Shown: positions 21,714 through 33,868 of the stretch, piece by piece
Position numbering within the stretch: the stretch's first letter is position 1
Layout: each line of letters begins with the position of its first letter
NCBI GenBank assembly: GCA_965153455.1
Contig: OZ234496.1
Coordinates: 13,756,304 to 13,820,303, forward strand
Reading direction: 5' to 3'
Length of the DNA: 64,000 nucleotides
DNA from: Sphagnum compactum
Lineage: Eukaryota; Bryophyta; Sphagnopsida; Sphagnales
The notes under the pieces: model-generated
What the model saw: the letters and a program-made list of their open reading frames with translations, nothing else
Database searches by the model: none
What the model was told of the DNA's origin: nothing
Position numbers and translations under genes: made by a program

Positions 21714-24700
21714 ATGGATGTGCTTGAGGCTGGGCGTGGTGGTAGAGAGGAGCGGAGATCGTTGTTGGAAGAGGAGGCGAGCCGTGATGCTTCACGTTTG
21801 GAGAAATGGAGAAACAGGATAAGGCCGTCCGCAGTGCTAGAGTGGGACGAAGCGCAAAAGAAAGTTGTGGCGCGGCGAATGCAGGTGGGACTGTCGGTGA
21901 GCCATCTTTCACCGTCTGCGCGGGAGTCCGCTTGTTACAACAAGCGCACAGGTCTTGTGGACACGTTTGTGGTGCCCGATGAGCTTGCTCAGCTCAAGGA
22001 TCTCAAATCGATACTCTCGTTGGAGGTACTCCTTGTGTGCCGTTGTGCTCTTGTTTCATTTCATTCAGTCCGATCCAGGATTGGGAATCACTTCTTCTCA
22101 CTGTGGCTTCATGAGGCTTTTCACTGAGAGAAAGAGCAGCCTCCGGGAAGTTTAACTCGGCCACAAGATAGTGCCTCAGACTGTATCTCTATGGAATGTT
22201 TCAGATCCAGCAGGCAGGCAGTTCGACATTGACTTCTTTCAATGGAATGTTTTTCAGATCCCATTCAAACCAGTGTGTGTGTGTGTGTGTGTGTGCGTGT
22301 GCCCAGCTGACTGACATGGTGTGTAATTGCTTTTTTGCTGCTGCAGACATGGAGGACATGCCTTACAGAGGATGAGAGGCAATACCTGTGTCAATACCTC
22401 CCTGATGGTGTTGACACGGAAGCTGCAGTGAGCTCATTGCTCCAAGGAGAAGAGAACCTTTTTGCCAAATCTCCCCTTCTGCTTTGGTGAGTTATAGATT
22501 GTGTGTGTTTTGTGTCATGCCGGATGTATCGAGGACACATTTTTCTTGGGGAATTCCTTCTTTGGAGTTGAAGGTCTTGTTTTTGTCAAGTGATTGCCTC
22601 TGCACATGTCTGCATGGTCTTGTGCCACCAATACCCTCACTCACAAAACACATTGCTACTGCTTGTTGGCTGCAGGGGATCTGCTGTTTGTGATGGTTCC
22701 CTGCACCCAGATATCCTTGCAGCCTCTGGAGGTTTTCAGACTCCCTCCACTGGCAAAACACAAAGTGGAGGAGTGTGGAGATACTATGAGAAGTAAGTAC
22801 TGGCACATTTTGTTGTCAATGTATGATACTTACCCCCTTTGTGACATTGGTATTATTGCACCATGTGCTAGTAGTGTCCTTGCTGCTCTGTCTGCTCACT
22901 TTTGAATTCAGGATTAGTGATGATGGTCTTAAGTTTAAAGCTGATGTCTTGAACAGTTTTGTGGACTATGTAATTAATTTCGGATCATCATGCCTTGTTG
23001 TTGCAAAGGCTTTCATATTATTGTACTCAGATAGCTAACAAGGTCTCAAAACCTGAACAGGTTGGAAGCTCTATGGAACAAGAGAAGGGGTGTAGATAAT
23101 CACAGTCCTGCCCATGTTGCAAGGTATGCCACTGTTTCATTTCTTAGCACTCTTTTTCTTAATGAAGTCCCTCAGAGGAGCTCTGTGTTTTGGCAAGCTG
23201 GATGCTCTCAGATAAGCATGTCATGGCTGGAAAGCAATTGTAGGCTAAAGAGCAATCGTACTGGCTCTTTGTGGACTGCAACACTTGGAGGTGAAAATGA
23301 ATGTGACCAACATAGAATCTTTGAGCCAGGAGACGTACTGAGGGGTGGGTGGGTGATGGCCAAGTGTTGCGGTTTCTTTTCCATGGAGGTTTCAAGTTTC
23401 AACTTCTTCAGGAGCAGTCAGTGCGTGAGTTGATTGTGAGCATTTTGTTGAAAATTGGGGGCAGGGAAGGGATGAAATCCAGTGCTTCTGGATCCCAGAA
23501 CAAAAGTCAATTACAAAATGTGTTGCAACAATCTTCAAGGCAACTCATTCATGCTGGAAGCCAAGACGACCATGCAAAGGAGGAGAGACATATTGACAAT
23601 ACAAGCAACACTGTTAATCTGAGGTGCATATTGGGAAAGCCATTCAAGCTCTTTGAAGATATGAAATGGCATAAATGTAATGCTGGAGTTTGGACACCTC
23701 CTGTTCCCTGGGATGGACAGCTATTAGGTGCTTGCCAATATAGTGAGTGTCTCATTGGTTTTCTTGTGCTTGATAGTGAAACTGCTAAATGTACTCATGT
23801 AATGCTCTTCCAGCCCACCCTAGCCACTCCCCCAAGAGCAGAAGGATGGTAAATATGTTTCCTTTTGTTCTTTGGATTTGAAGGCAGGGTGGGAAGAAGC
23901 GCAAGGTCAGCACACTTCAAGAAGATTTGGAGCATGGGAATGCTTCAGTTCGTCCAGTTATGTCTAAGTGGCTTGAGAAGCACTCTGTAACCTCTGTGAG
24001 AGATCCACGCACAGGTGAAGAACCACCAGTTGGAGTACGCATTATCAAGGTTAGTTCAATATTCATACTTTGTCTTCCAAACACAAATGAATTGGTCAAG
24101 CCTTTGCACAAGAAGCAGCTGTCAGCTAGTGATGTGGGTGGATTTCCTGTATAAAATACAAACAGTCTATGATTTATTTCAACCCATTTCAGGTCAGCAA
24201 AAGCCAATTTGCAGCCCTTATGGAGAAACGAGACTCGGGGGAGGATATTCGTTTGCACACTTTACAAGCTGTTCTGGATGACAGTGTGGAACAAGCAGGC
24301 AGTGATGCTCTTCAGGACCACTGGTGGCCTATTAACCCTTTTCACCCACCTGATAACTCTGTAGTCTTAGCTATCGGAGTGACTCTTTTGATCAAATGAT
24401 TTGAACAGAAATTAGAAATGGTAGTAGTCCAGTTTGTTGGTGTAGATTTAGGATGAAATTATGACTTTGGGCACCCATAGGCTGTGGCTGCTGTTAATCA
24501 TTTTCCTCCATTTCCAAGATGACATCTGTTTCTGCTTGATAGACTATGTTTACAGACTGATTTGGGCAATGACAACATTACCTGGTATTGAGGTCTATGA
24601 CTCAAAATGTCTTTAATGTTGCTACAGGCAGAAGCAGGTGGTAAGAGAGCTGCCATCTGGACACGAAACTTTTACAAAGAGAAAAGTGCAGCAAGCAGGG

Positions 24701-26575
24701 CGTGCCCTGTTAGCTGCTCAGCTTTGTGTTCATCAACGGGGCCATATGCTCATCCCAACTCATCTGGTAGGCCCTTTGTATTTTGTATCTTTGTTGGGTT
24801 TGGGCTTATCATGTCCTGAGATGACTGTTAAGCTTCCATCTTCCGAAGCTACATTCCAACAGTAGCTTTTGCTTCAATGTCTGGTTAAAGAGGTTTTCAG
24901 TAGTTTCTAAACATTTGTTCATGTCACTTTGCCTGGTGATGGCTATCTGCAGAGCTACAGTCATGTGGCTGCTGACAGGGAGGCAGTGGTAAAGAGAGTT
25001 GGAAAGGAGTCATTGAGCACAAATTTACTGGATCAACGAAGACTTTCATACCAACAAGCCAGCACTGCAGAAGACAGGGAGCAGCAAGGGCTTGAAAAGC
25101 CAGCAGTAGCACCATTGACAGCTTTAGGCAGATGTGAGCCTCAATCATTTGGTTCCTGTACACTGAGCAGGTCATATGATGAGGATCCATCAATTGAAGA
25201 CACACACATATTGCACCAGCCTCCTGGCCCACTAGATATTGCAGGTGAATGCCTGAGGTCATCCAAGGCTGGGAAGGAGAGCCCTCCAAGTCCACAAGTT
25301 GCTCACCATCTGGCTATACATGAGGGTAAGGATGTATCAGATGAGGAGTCGCCAATCCATCAGATGTGGACAAGTGTTAGTCCTGATACACAAATCCTTT
25401 CATCTGCAGAATCTCTGGAACCAGCTAGTAAAGACAGAGACATCCATGGGATGAAGTTATTTGCTGACTTTTGGGACCCTGTGAAGCCTGTGGAGGGTGT
25501 AGCCACCATGGGTGCTGCAAGGAGTTGTCTGACTAGAGAAGAACCAGAGAGAGCAACCATGATAGGGTCTGATCATACTGCCTCTGAGATCAGTCTTGAT
25601 GGATTTTCTGGCAATGGGGCTTATGCCTCTGCTCTTCTTGCACACAAGAAAGGGACTAGGCATTTGGATCAACATGAATCACATGTGGACCCAAGGAGTT
25701 CTGGAAATGTACATCACAGTGATTTTGAGATTGGCCACTTGCATGAAACAGTGCGACATCATGGGAATGATGGCAGAGAGGGCTGGGAAGATCATTTTCA
25801 GCGTCGAGACAGCATGCAGCGTGATCATAGACTCTCTGGGTCTTCACCTTTAGTTTTGCAGAGAGGCAGGGCCTCTGAGAATGGAGCAGGATCACAATCT
25901 TCTAAGTCACATTTCACAAAGCAACCTTTGAGCAATGACCTGTTTTTGCCATCACAAAGGCAGCGATCACAGTTTTCATTCAAAGATCCAGACCTCAATA
26001 ATGGGCAGAGGTCATCCACACTTGGATATGAAACCAATTTTGGCAAAGAAAGCTATTACTTCACTGCACCGTCAAAGCAAGCTGTGCCACATTTTATAGG
26101 GAGCCAGCCTCAACATCAAGAGGATGTGAGTCCTCTGCATCACTTTGAGCATCATAGGCTGCAAGCATCAAGTGGAATGTTCTCCCGATCCAAATCACCT
26201 CCAGCCCTCTACTCTGAGCCAGTACATTTTTTCCCTGGATCACAGCACATTGTGTCCCAGTTAGACACTGATCAGGGGCAGGGGCAGGGTCTTTGGAGTA
26301 CTGGTTCTGAGAAATCAACCCCTGCATGTTGGGGACCATCAGAAACTTCTCCAGGTCAAACCATCACTGTTGCATTTGAGAGACCTTCAAGTCCACACTG
26401 GGAACAGCCAAGTCGGCAGCAAAGTGGGAACACAGCACGGATGCTTGAGATGCAGAAGAATGCTATTCACCAGGCACATCAAGGCTGGACTCCAATGCCT
26501 GCTGTAGCTGTTTCTCATAATAATCCTTCACCTGAGCAAGGATTGGCCGGATACTCTTTGGGGCCCTTAGGATAG
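21714..26575 (+). CDS. NFRKB-like protein, plant INO80 chromatin-remodelling complex subunit (10 exons)
   Basis: Exons: 21714-22025, 22347-22486, 22676-22792, 23061-23123, 23465-23742, 23814-23848, 23888-24049, 24193-24360, 24632-24766 and 24953-26575, total 3033 bp, closing as 1010 residues. Landmarks are VLEWDEAQKKVVARR (about 41-55) and HLSP, then a DEUBAD-type region (about 88-185) with SILSLETWRTCLTEDERQY, CQYLPDGVD, LLLWGSAVCDG and LHPD. A basic KSRRMGGKKRKV (about 311-322) is a likely nuclear signal. The last 540 residues come from one large exon, are rich in Ser, His, Gln, Pro and Gly, and look disordered. Animal NFRKB (INO80G) uses its DEUBAD domain to hold the deubiquitinase UCH37 in INO80; plant homologues belong to INO80-type complexes. 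Exon 8's donor is weak: it may end at 24360 or 24378, and exon 9 could start at 24632 or 24638, all in frame. Exon 4 is short and less certain. Confidence 0.85.
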
Positions 26576-28500
26576 TGCCAGGTATGAAGTCCACATGACG
26601 AAAACCGATAAAACTGCAGTTTTGCATGTCTCCAGTGTGTGGCATTTACCTGAGGAAATGTTACAGATCAGTGCAGGCTAGTTCAGGTCTATGTGCACAG
26701 GAAGTCTTCAGTCTGTTGAATCTTTAGTGTGTAATTGCTTTTCTATTGATGACATGGAGTGCACACTGAGTTGTGAAAGTGATGTGCAAGGCGGTATGTG
26801 TAAACAAAAAACACATCTGGCAGGCATATGCACTCAGGGTCATATGTCTTTTCAGTGGAGGAGGAAAGTGCCTATTCAGTGCAATGTACTACACTTAAAG
26901 CTGTAATTGCAATCAAATGCAATTGGAGTTGTTTGCAGGGTGAGATTTGTGTTGTGGTCTATGGAAATGGATTTGCATAGTGTTACACCAGGAGACAGGA
27001 TGTGGCTTGTGTGAATGTTGTGATCAATATGAGACCCATTAATCAGCTCTGTGGGTCAACATTTTAGTCCTCTTGTTTAAACTGAGGCCAAGTAAGGATT
27101 CTATTGGTCATCTTTTATTCCAAGAGGTTCAAGTGAAAGAAGCAGAATCAGATGCAGGACCAGCTGTAAACTTTTTTAATTGCCCCTCTTCAAAATGGAA
27201 AGAGTCCAGTTTCACTTGGATAACAAGGCCATTTTTTTCTGCACAAGCAGCAGGCATGAGCATGACATCGGAACTGGATTCGGAGGGTCTTGGGACCATT
27301 GCTGGATAGCATCAATCAAGGTAAATTAGATAATTTGAAATTCACATTGCAGTGTGAGCATCATATTGGAAATATCTATAACTTACACTGGGCCATGATC
27401 TCGGACTATGTTTTTTGGGTTATGTTATTCTTGGGTAGCAAACCATTGAGTTTCTCTTCTTTTGGATCTTTGTCATCTGATGCCATGTGACATTCCTTCC
27501 TCTGACTTGTTCTTTACTCTAAATGTTTCTTTTCTTCCGCAGATGTGAAAGGCAGAGATTACACCACACTCAGTTTGCAGGGCAGAATGTCCTCAATGGC
27601 AAGGAATGGTATATGGGATGTGCAGTAACAGCATGGCTTCCCGGGGCCCATGAAATTGGTGTGAACCACCCCCATATTCTCACAATTTTCAATGTACACC
27701 TGTTTTTTGTATCTCTCACAAATCTGTTGAATTCTCTGTCAGCTGATGTTCCATTGTGTATCTTGGCATCTTGTGTTTGCACTGCGCGCACAGTTGGTTT
27801 GGTGTCTACCAATATATGTAGTTTGAATGTAGATCAGACTCTCACATATTCATGACGGCACTCATGGTCATGTTATCTTCAAATTGGCATTCCAGAGATT
27901 TCTCAATTTGTCAGCAATTTCACAGATAGGAATTAGCATATTATACTGCTTTGCAAGATCCCCCTCATGATATACAACCTTTTTCCCTTGTTACCTATGT
28001 TGGTTGAACTCTCAGTGAGCAGCAGTTTTTTGGGAGACAAGGGTTGTGATAGCAGCAGTACTGCTTCCATTAGTGTACCATTTAGGATCCTCACTAAATC
28101 TAGGGCACTAGGGCTGACAATCTGATTTTGAAGAAGACTTTTGAGAAGAGTTTAGATGGTGCTCTTCGATGTCAATTTAGTGCAAGCTCTTGTTATCTGC
28201 TAAGTTTGGTGCTTTATTGAGTTTATGACTAACTATTTCTAATGCGAAGGAAGTTGACAAGTACAGGAAGGAAGCTATTATAGTCACTTTCAGATTGAGC
28301 TTGTGAAGTCTCTGGTACATAGGTGTGAATTATGGTGTGTGACTGAAGAAACTGTGCTGATGCTTGGCAAGTGAATGTCAGACACTATAGATGTTGTAAG
28401 AAATGAAGGACCCTACTGAATGATGTGTTCATAAAACCTCTGCATGATTGTTGCTGCTGTCAGTGAACTGTCAAGTTTGTATTCTTTGCATTCAAAACCA
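26576..28500. other. Probable 3' untranslated and downstream region of the NFRKB-like gene
   Basis: Composition stays gene-like for almost 2 kb. A CCGCAG acceptor-like site near 27541 and frames at 27073-27309 and 27523-27855 are visible, but none matches a family or joins to the upstream frame, which ends with a clean stop. A long or spliced 3' untranslated region is the simplest reading. Confidence 0.4.
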
Positions 28501-29239
28501 TTATGCAGCCTTTCCTTGAATGAAGTGGTAGGCGGGCATGCCCTCCTCTGTCACAAAGACGACAACCCATTTTTGTGCTACTCATCCCCCAAAGTCCTTC
28601 ACTAACTTACATCCGGTAGGTCTCTTGGGTTTAGTGAGCTTGTCTCTCCCTCCTAGGCATGTAGTTTTAGTGTAGTGGGGGCATTTGCATTTTGGGAATG
28701 TCGCCATCCGGTGGGCTTTACCCCATCTCATCATAAAGCATGAGGTGAAGGTTAGGGTTTAAAGCATGAGGTGTAGGAGATGAGGGAGGGTTCTTACACC
28801 CACTCTTGAGGAGCAGGCATGATATCCCTCCTCTTATCTAGAAGGGATATTATGGTTGTTTTATACACATGTTATTTTGGTTCTTATAGATGTGTTAAAT
28901 AGTGGTCCTTTTAGAAGTAAGTTAAATTAAGTTTGAGTTTATGTTTGTTGAACAATTTGATTTTGGATTATACCATTAGTGGAAATATTGTTTAATTTTG
29001 TGTGTGTGTGTATATAAAGTTAACTTGTATTTTTTTTGGTTTGTAACCACACCTTAACCTCCCAAACTGTGCGGCCCTTTTGTTGCACTTTTGGTACTAT
29101 CAAAAAGCCCTCAATGTGACAATGTGCATGGTGTTTGTTTCACAATTTTTTGACCAACAAAGAAAAAGTTATTGAATTTATAACGATTTTTGAAATTAAT
29201 TAAAATTATAATAATGATTTTTTTAACCAATCAAATTTT
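28501..29239. other. Island edge, no gene recognised
   Basis: Composition drops from gene-like to AT-rich at about 28850. At 28733-28775 AAAGCATGAGGTG occurs twice around GGTTAGGGTTT, a reversed telo-box. A GC-richer block at 28530-28840 may be the tip of an unidentified element. A short TG run lies near 29000. Confidence 0.35.
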
Positions 29240-29470
29240 TTTTCCATCATATTGGTCCTTTTATTTGCCCTTTCACATCACAATCATATGGGGAAATGCA
29301 TAGGGAATTTCTCAAATGGCCATTCTATTTGCCCCTTCACACAAAACTTACAAGCATGGTTGGCCTTTTTGTTTGTCCTTTCACATCACATGTGGGGAAA
29401 TGCATGGGGAATTTCTCATTGGTCATCTTGTTTACTTTTTCATATGATCACTTTTCACATTGGTTATGTT
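29240..29470. repeat. Degenerate tandem repeat (about 104-bp period)
   Basis: TGGGGAAATGCAT.GGGAATTTCTCA and the preceding CTTTCACATCACA each occur twice, with GGGGAAATGCAT at 29290 and 29394. Partial third copies of the TTGCC.CTTCACA segment lie between and after. The resulting open frame (29252-29476) is a by-product of the repeat. Confidence 0.65.
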
Positions 29471-32399
29471 TCTTAGAGCCTTGAAAATGATCGCGCTTGG
29501 GCCACCAACACAAAGGCCCACTAGTCAACGTTAAACAAAATTCTTTCGATCCAAGTTGTTTGGATGAAGTTCAAACTCAAAATTGTAAATCGTTTAACCC
29601 CATACAATGATTTTTTAGGTTTTTTCAAATCCAATTCTTATAGATTTTTATTTTATTTTATTTAATCGAATTTCATATGGAAAAAATCACTCAAATTTCA
29701 ATATCTATTGCATCTTGTGTATACAAATTATGAAATCACCTCTATAAAATCCTACTTGTTGAAAGCTTTCCAAAAATACCACATATGACTAACAAAAATA
29801 ATGTCAGCTACTATTCGAAGATTTACGCTATGCCTCTCAACAATTCATATCTTAGTTTATGTAAAAGGATTCAATATAAACCTAAACATTTACAACACAT
29901 TCACATCAATGGCATTCACTATATATTGTTACTCAGTGATCCACATGCATCTCATTACAAATATATAATATTTGACTCCAACAAATTGTCTATTGAAATT
30001 TTGAATTATGCAACATTTGGAAGGCTCAAAAAATTTCTTTCATCTTGCCCATTAATTTTTATTTATGTTATCATTATGCAATGCAGTATTGATTAACATT
30101 TTTGTGAAATTTTTGTTATTTTCTATGAAGTTGACATAACATTTAACACCCAACCATAATCAAAATATACTACCGCACACATGGGAAGCCCTATTAAAAA
30201 TTGTTTATCAAATCATTTTTTCTACTAAACCAAAAAATCAACCCATATTAAAGAAATCCATGTGGATGAAATTTAAACCAATACATAGAATTCATTTAAA
30301 CAATCCTACATTAAATATTTGTTGATATCCATGTAAAAAAAATTAATAAAGAAAAAAATCATATTTTACTTGGATAACTTTCTTGTAAAATAACACTAGA
30401 AGAGTTAATGTTAGATTTCAATCAATCTTACTTTGAATATAGAAACATTTAAGGTCAAGAACAAAGTGAATACAAATATTGATGAATTTTATTAGTAATC
30501 TTAGAACAAAAATACTAGTTATGAAAGCAATTACAAAAGTTGTAGCTTGTAGCGGTTGTTAAACTATACTTTTGTAAGTTAATGACTTTTTGTCCTTTGT
30601 GCAATCTTTTAATATAAGTGTAAGTTCTTTGGAACTATCTCTTGTCAATGTGCACTTGTAATGTTATTATGGTATCAATGTGTTGGTTAACATGATGTAC
30701 GAATCATCATACTTTAATTGGATAGCCATAGGCCCAAGACAAACTTTCTCTTGTTAAGGGGTAGATTAAATCATGTATAAAGAACTTGTTGATTTGTGGA
30801 AGAAACATGTTGAAATAAAATCATTAAGGAGGAATGATTTTATATTAAATAGATAAGTTCTTTGTCATGATCCTAGTTTTTATTTCATGAGCAAGGCTAG
30901 AGAAAGACAAGGCGATGCAAATTGAGGACTAGCCATAAGGTTTAACATGAGTAAAAGGAAGTGAAACACACTCCCACAAAAATTCAAGAGGTGTGTGGGA
31001 ATTAAGGAAAAGACTCCCAAGATCCCAAATAACATTCTTATTCCAATGATGAGAATTTTGAAGAGCTGGTATATGGGGTTTTTTTCATATGGTCGCCTTG
31101 GATGTTTCGACATGTAATTGTTTTTCACATTTTGGTTGTAATGTGTTGTTCGAATCAGATTCCATTTGACAGTTTAGGCGGTTTGTTGGCGTTGCCCTTC
31201 GTCGCTACTTTCTAGGATGAAAAATAAGAAGGTTTATTGTTGTGCATTGGAGAGGTTTGTTGTTGTTGACAAAAAAGGAGGGGTGATGGCGGATTAAGTT
31301 AAATTTTGGAGATCTCAAAAACCATATCCCTTTGCCTAGCATCTCTGCCAGTTTCACTTGATTCCTAACCCTAAAATCACACCATCAAAAGAATACTATG
31401 TGTTTGAAGGCTAGCTTTTCCCGTGTGTGTAGAAATGAAGGACAAAATTTCAAGAAGAGATGGTGATGCACTGACCTTATAGTACATTCCTCTAGATTTG
31501 AAGCTAAACATTGGCAAATTAACATGTTTTCCTTGGGCTTGAAGAAGTTGCTGTTGCTATGTATTGTTACCATATACCATATCTTCCTCATTTAGAAAGT
31601 CATTTCTGTGATCATCACTCTCACCACAATGATGAAAAGCCCTGGGTGTTGTTTTTGCTTCTAGTTATAATGGATTCTTAGATGGTAACTTCAAAGTACT
31701 ATGAAGATGTGGTTTCACACGATTCACAGCATCATGGTAACTGGTAGCTCTAGAAAGAATTTCCTTATAATTTGGTTGTTGAATGTTTTCATCTAAAATA
31801 TACATGCTATGATGTTGATTAGATTTCTTGTGTGTCTGGATTGACAATTGCTCTAGAAAATGCATAGTTGTTACATGTTTAACAAAAGTTACGCAAGAAC
31901 CTGGGAAGGAAAAGAAACATAGAGAAGAAACAAAAAAAGAAATCACAGAACATGTGGAGGATGCAATGCATGTAAACAACCAACATTGTAATGTTTAAAA
32001 TAAGATTGGAAACATTGCCAATTCATCAGCAACATTTTCTTATGTGTTTTTTCAATGGACACATAACACCTCTTGGTATGGTGTTGTTGTTCCTTTGCAA
32101 GAAGTGCAAGTTAAAAAAAACAGTGACCATAGTGGCAATTAATAAGGGTTGTTAGCCGAACTAGAAAGAACTTTAGGTCTTTTGATCATTCATTCAATTA
32201 CCCATTCATATTTGGGTGCCAAAGTTTTATTTAGAAAACCACATATTGCAATCCTACAACTAATGTGGTCATAGTGCTCCATTTATTACAATATTACAGC
32301 TAATGTGGGCAGAGTGTTCCACAAATTGAAAGACTAGGAGCAATTGCAATAAAAAATGCTCCACAAATTATAACATTACATGTGTGTTGAATATAATGA
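29471..32399. other. AT-rich stretch, possible unidentified decayed gene on the minus strand
   Basis: No family is recognised. Between 31380 and 31979 the minus strand reads as two consecutive protein-like frames (31665-31979, then 31385-31591). They include YKEILSRATSYHDAVNRVKPH and FFKPKENMLICQCLASN, with stops between, so a dead gene or element remnant is possible. A frame at 30880-31128 (minus) is hydrophobic and unrecognised. Confidence 0.3.
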
Positions 32400-32455
32400 A
32401 GTAGCGGGGTGTCTTCGATAGGTTTTTGCCATAGATAGCAAGGCTTAGTAAAGTT

Positions 32456-32943
32456 ATGCACCTAGGGCCATGCTTGAAGGAATCCCCCATAGGCCGTTGT
32501 GACCATCCTTGGTGTGGCACACCTATATTAGTGACACACCCTGTTGGTCAGACACTTGCTTCAATGGTTGAAACAAAAGGCTGGATTTCTGCAAATGAAA
32601 TATTTCGTTGCTACCATGATTATTTGTCTATTTTGCACATTGTAGTTTCAATTGAAATCCAACACGGGGACATAAACATTAAAATGTGATGCAAGTTGCA
32701 ATAGCTGATGACGAGTATTATTATGTTTTAACAAATTAGGGGCATGTTGTATTGGAAGAAAGAGACAACCCTTCTATTTTTCTAAAATTTTCTTCCACAT
32801 TTACCCTTAAAGAGGGAAGGTTTTGTCCTACATCTGATGCAAAGAGCTTGGTGTACCTCCTCTTTTGTGCATGTGGGAAAATTATTGTATTACGAGTTTG
32901 GGTTCTAACTGAATCTGCTAGTAAGGACAAGAAGATTGTGTGA
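32456..32943 (+). pseudogene. Protein kinase-like domain fragment (frameshifted)
   Basis: The first frame (32456-32689) ends in GWISANEIFRCYHDYLSILHIV...IEIQHGDINIKM. This fits a kinase-like helix E followed by a catalytic loop of the HGDxxxxN type, in the place of the canonical HRDxKxxN. The second frame (32752-32943), offset by two bases, reads VLEERDNPSIFLKFSSTF, then LKEGRFCPTSDAKSLVYLLFCACG. That resembles the SSxFAxxEGxxCxxSDAESLxYLLxxxCG block I recall from a kinase-like family expanded in some seed-free plants. The frameshift and a stop between the halves, and no N-lobe, make it a pseudogene. It is probably a retro-copied or transposon-carried gene. The family name is uncertain. Confidence 0.5.
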
Positions 32944-33060
32944 ATGAGTATGTGTGAATGAATACTAACAATATTCTACTAGATTGTGAATAATGTCGAA
33001 AATATGATATTTCAAATGGCTATAGGCCAATGAAAAATCTTAATATAAAGAAATAACAAA

Positions 33061-33094
33061 GGGGGGAGGACCGCGCGCGCGGGGGGGGGGGGGG
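33061..33094. repeat. CG-alternating run followed by poly-G
   Basis: GGGGGGAGGACCGCGCGCGC is followed by a run of 14 G at 33081-33094. Alternating CG can adopt Z-form and the G run can form a quadruplex. It is striking in DNA that is otherwise about 70% AT. An assembly artefact of a homopolymer is possible. Confidence 0.9.
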
Positions 33095-33429
33095 TGTTTG
33101 CCTGGCCCACAATTAGACAATTGCATGTATTACATTAGGAAATTATAAAAAATTTAGGACATTGCTTATGGATTTTGTCTTTTTTATATTAATTTTACAT
33201 TTCTCTGTTTTTATTTCTCCATGGCATGATTAAGCATCCATATTTGGATTTACACTCACCAGATGTATTTTGTGCATTATGGCAATCTTATTGTGTGTTC
33301 TTTTTATAGTTTGAGTTATGATCAACTTCATGATCATTGTTGCCGTGATACTCAATCAACATTATCTTTGTGGAGAACTAGTGGGTGCCCGTGACCTTTG
33401 GCCACTGTGAAGTTCCCCGGTTTCTTTAA

Positions 33430-33720
33430 ACTTGGTTCATGTTTTAGTTTTTTTAGAAACTTTTAACTTTATATATAAAAGTTTCTTCATTTTTGGAATT
33501 TTTTTTCTTTTAAAATTATTTTACTGTATTTCCCTTTCCTTGTTTCATTTGTTTCCATTTCTTTTTTATAGTTTTTGCGTTTTTACTTTTTTTTTGGTTT
33601 ATGTTTGTTTCGTGTTTTTATTTTTTCTATTCTTATTTTGTCTATTTTCATTTTTTTCTATTTTTATGTATTTATGTATTTATTTTCTTTTTTCTTTTTC
33701 TTTTTTCAAAATAATTTAAC
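33430..33720. repeat. Strongly T-rich (pyrimidine) strand-asymmetric tract
   Basis: Nearly 300 bp of the plus strand is T with scattered C, G and A, giving a nonsense frame of Phe, Leu, Tyr and Ser. It runs directly into the poly-C block. It looks like simple-sequence expansion, not a gene. Confidence 0.8.
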
Positions 33721-33868
33721 CCGTTGATCCCCCCCATGCTGCCCCCCCCCCCATAGAAAATAATTTAACTCGTTGATCCCCCCCATGCTGGCCCCCCCCC
33801 CCCGCCGGTGCTGCCACCCCCGCCAGCACCCCCCCCCCCCCCCCCCCCCCCGGTGCTGGCCCCCCCTG
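33708..33868. repeat. Duplicated 49-bp unit with poly-C tracts and GGTGCTG hairpins
   Basis: AAAATAATTTAAC.CGTTGATCCC occurs at 33708 and 33757 (49-bp period), each followed by CCATGCTG and a C run. Next come GGTGCTG, CAGCACC and GGTGCTGG, which can pair as stems around C runs, the longest 23 C (33829-33851). On the minus strand these are strong quadruplex-type G tracts. Confidence 0.85.
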
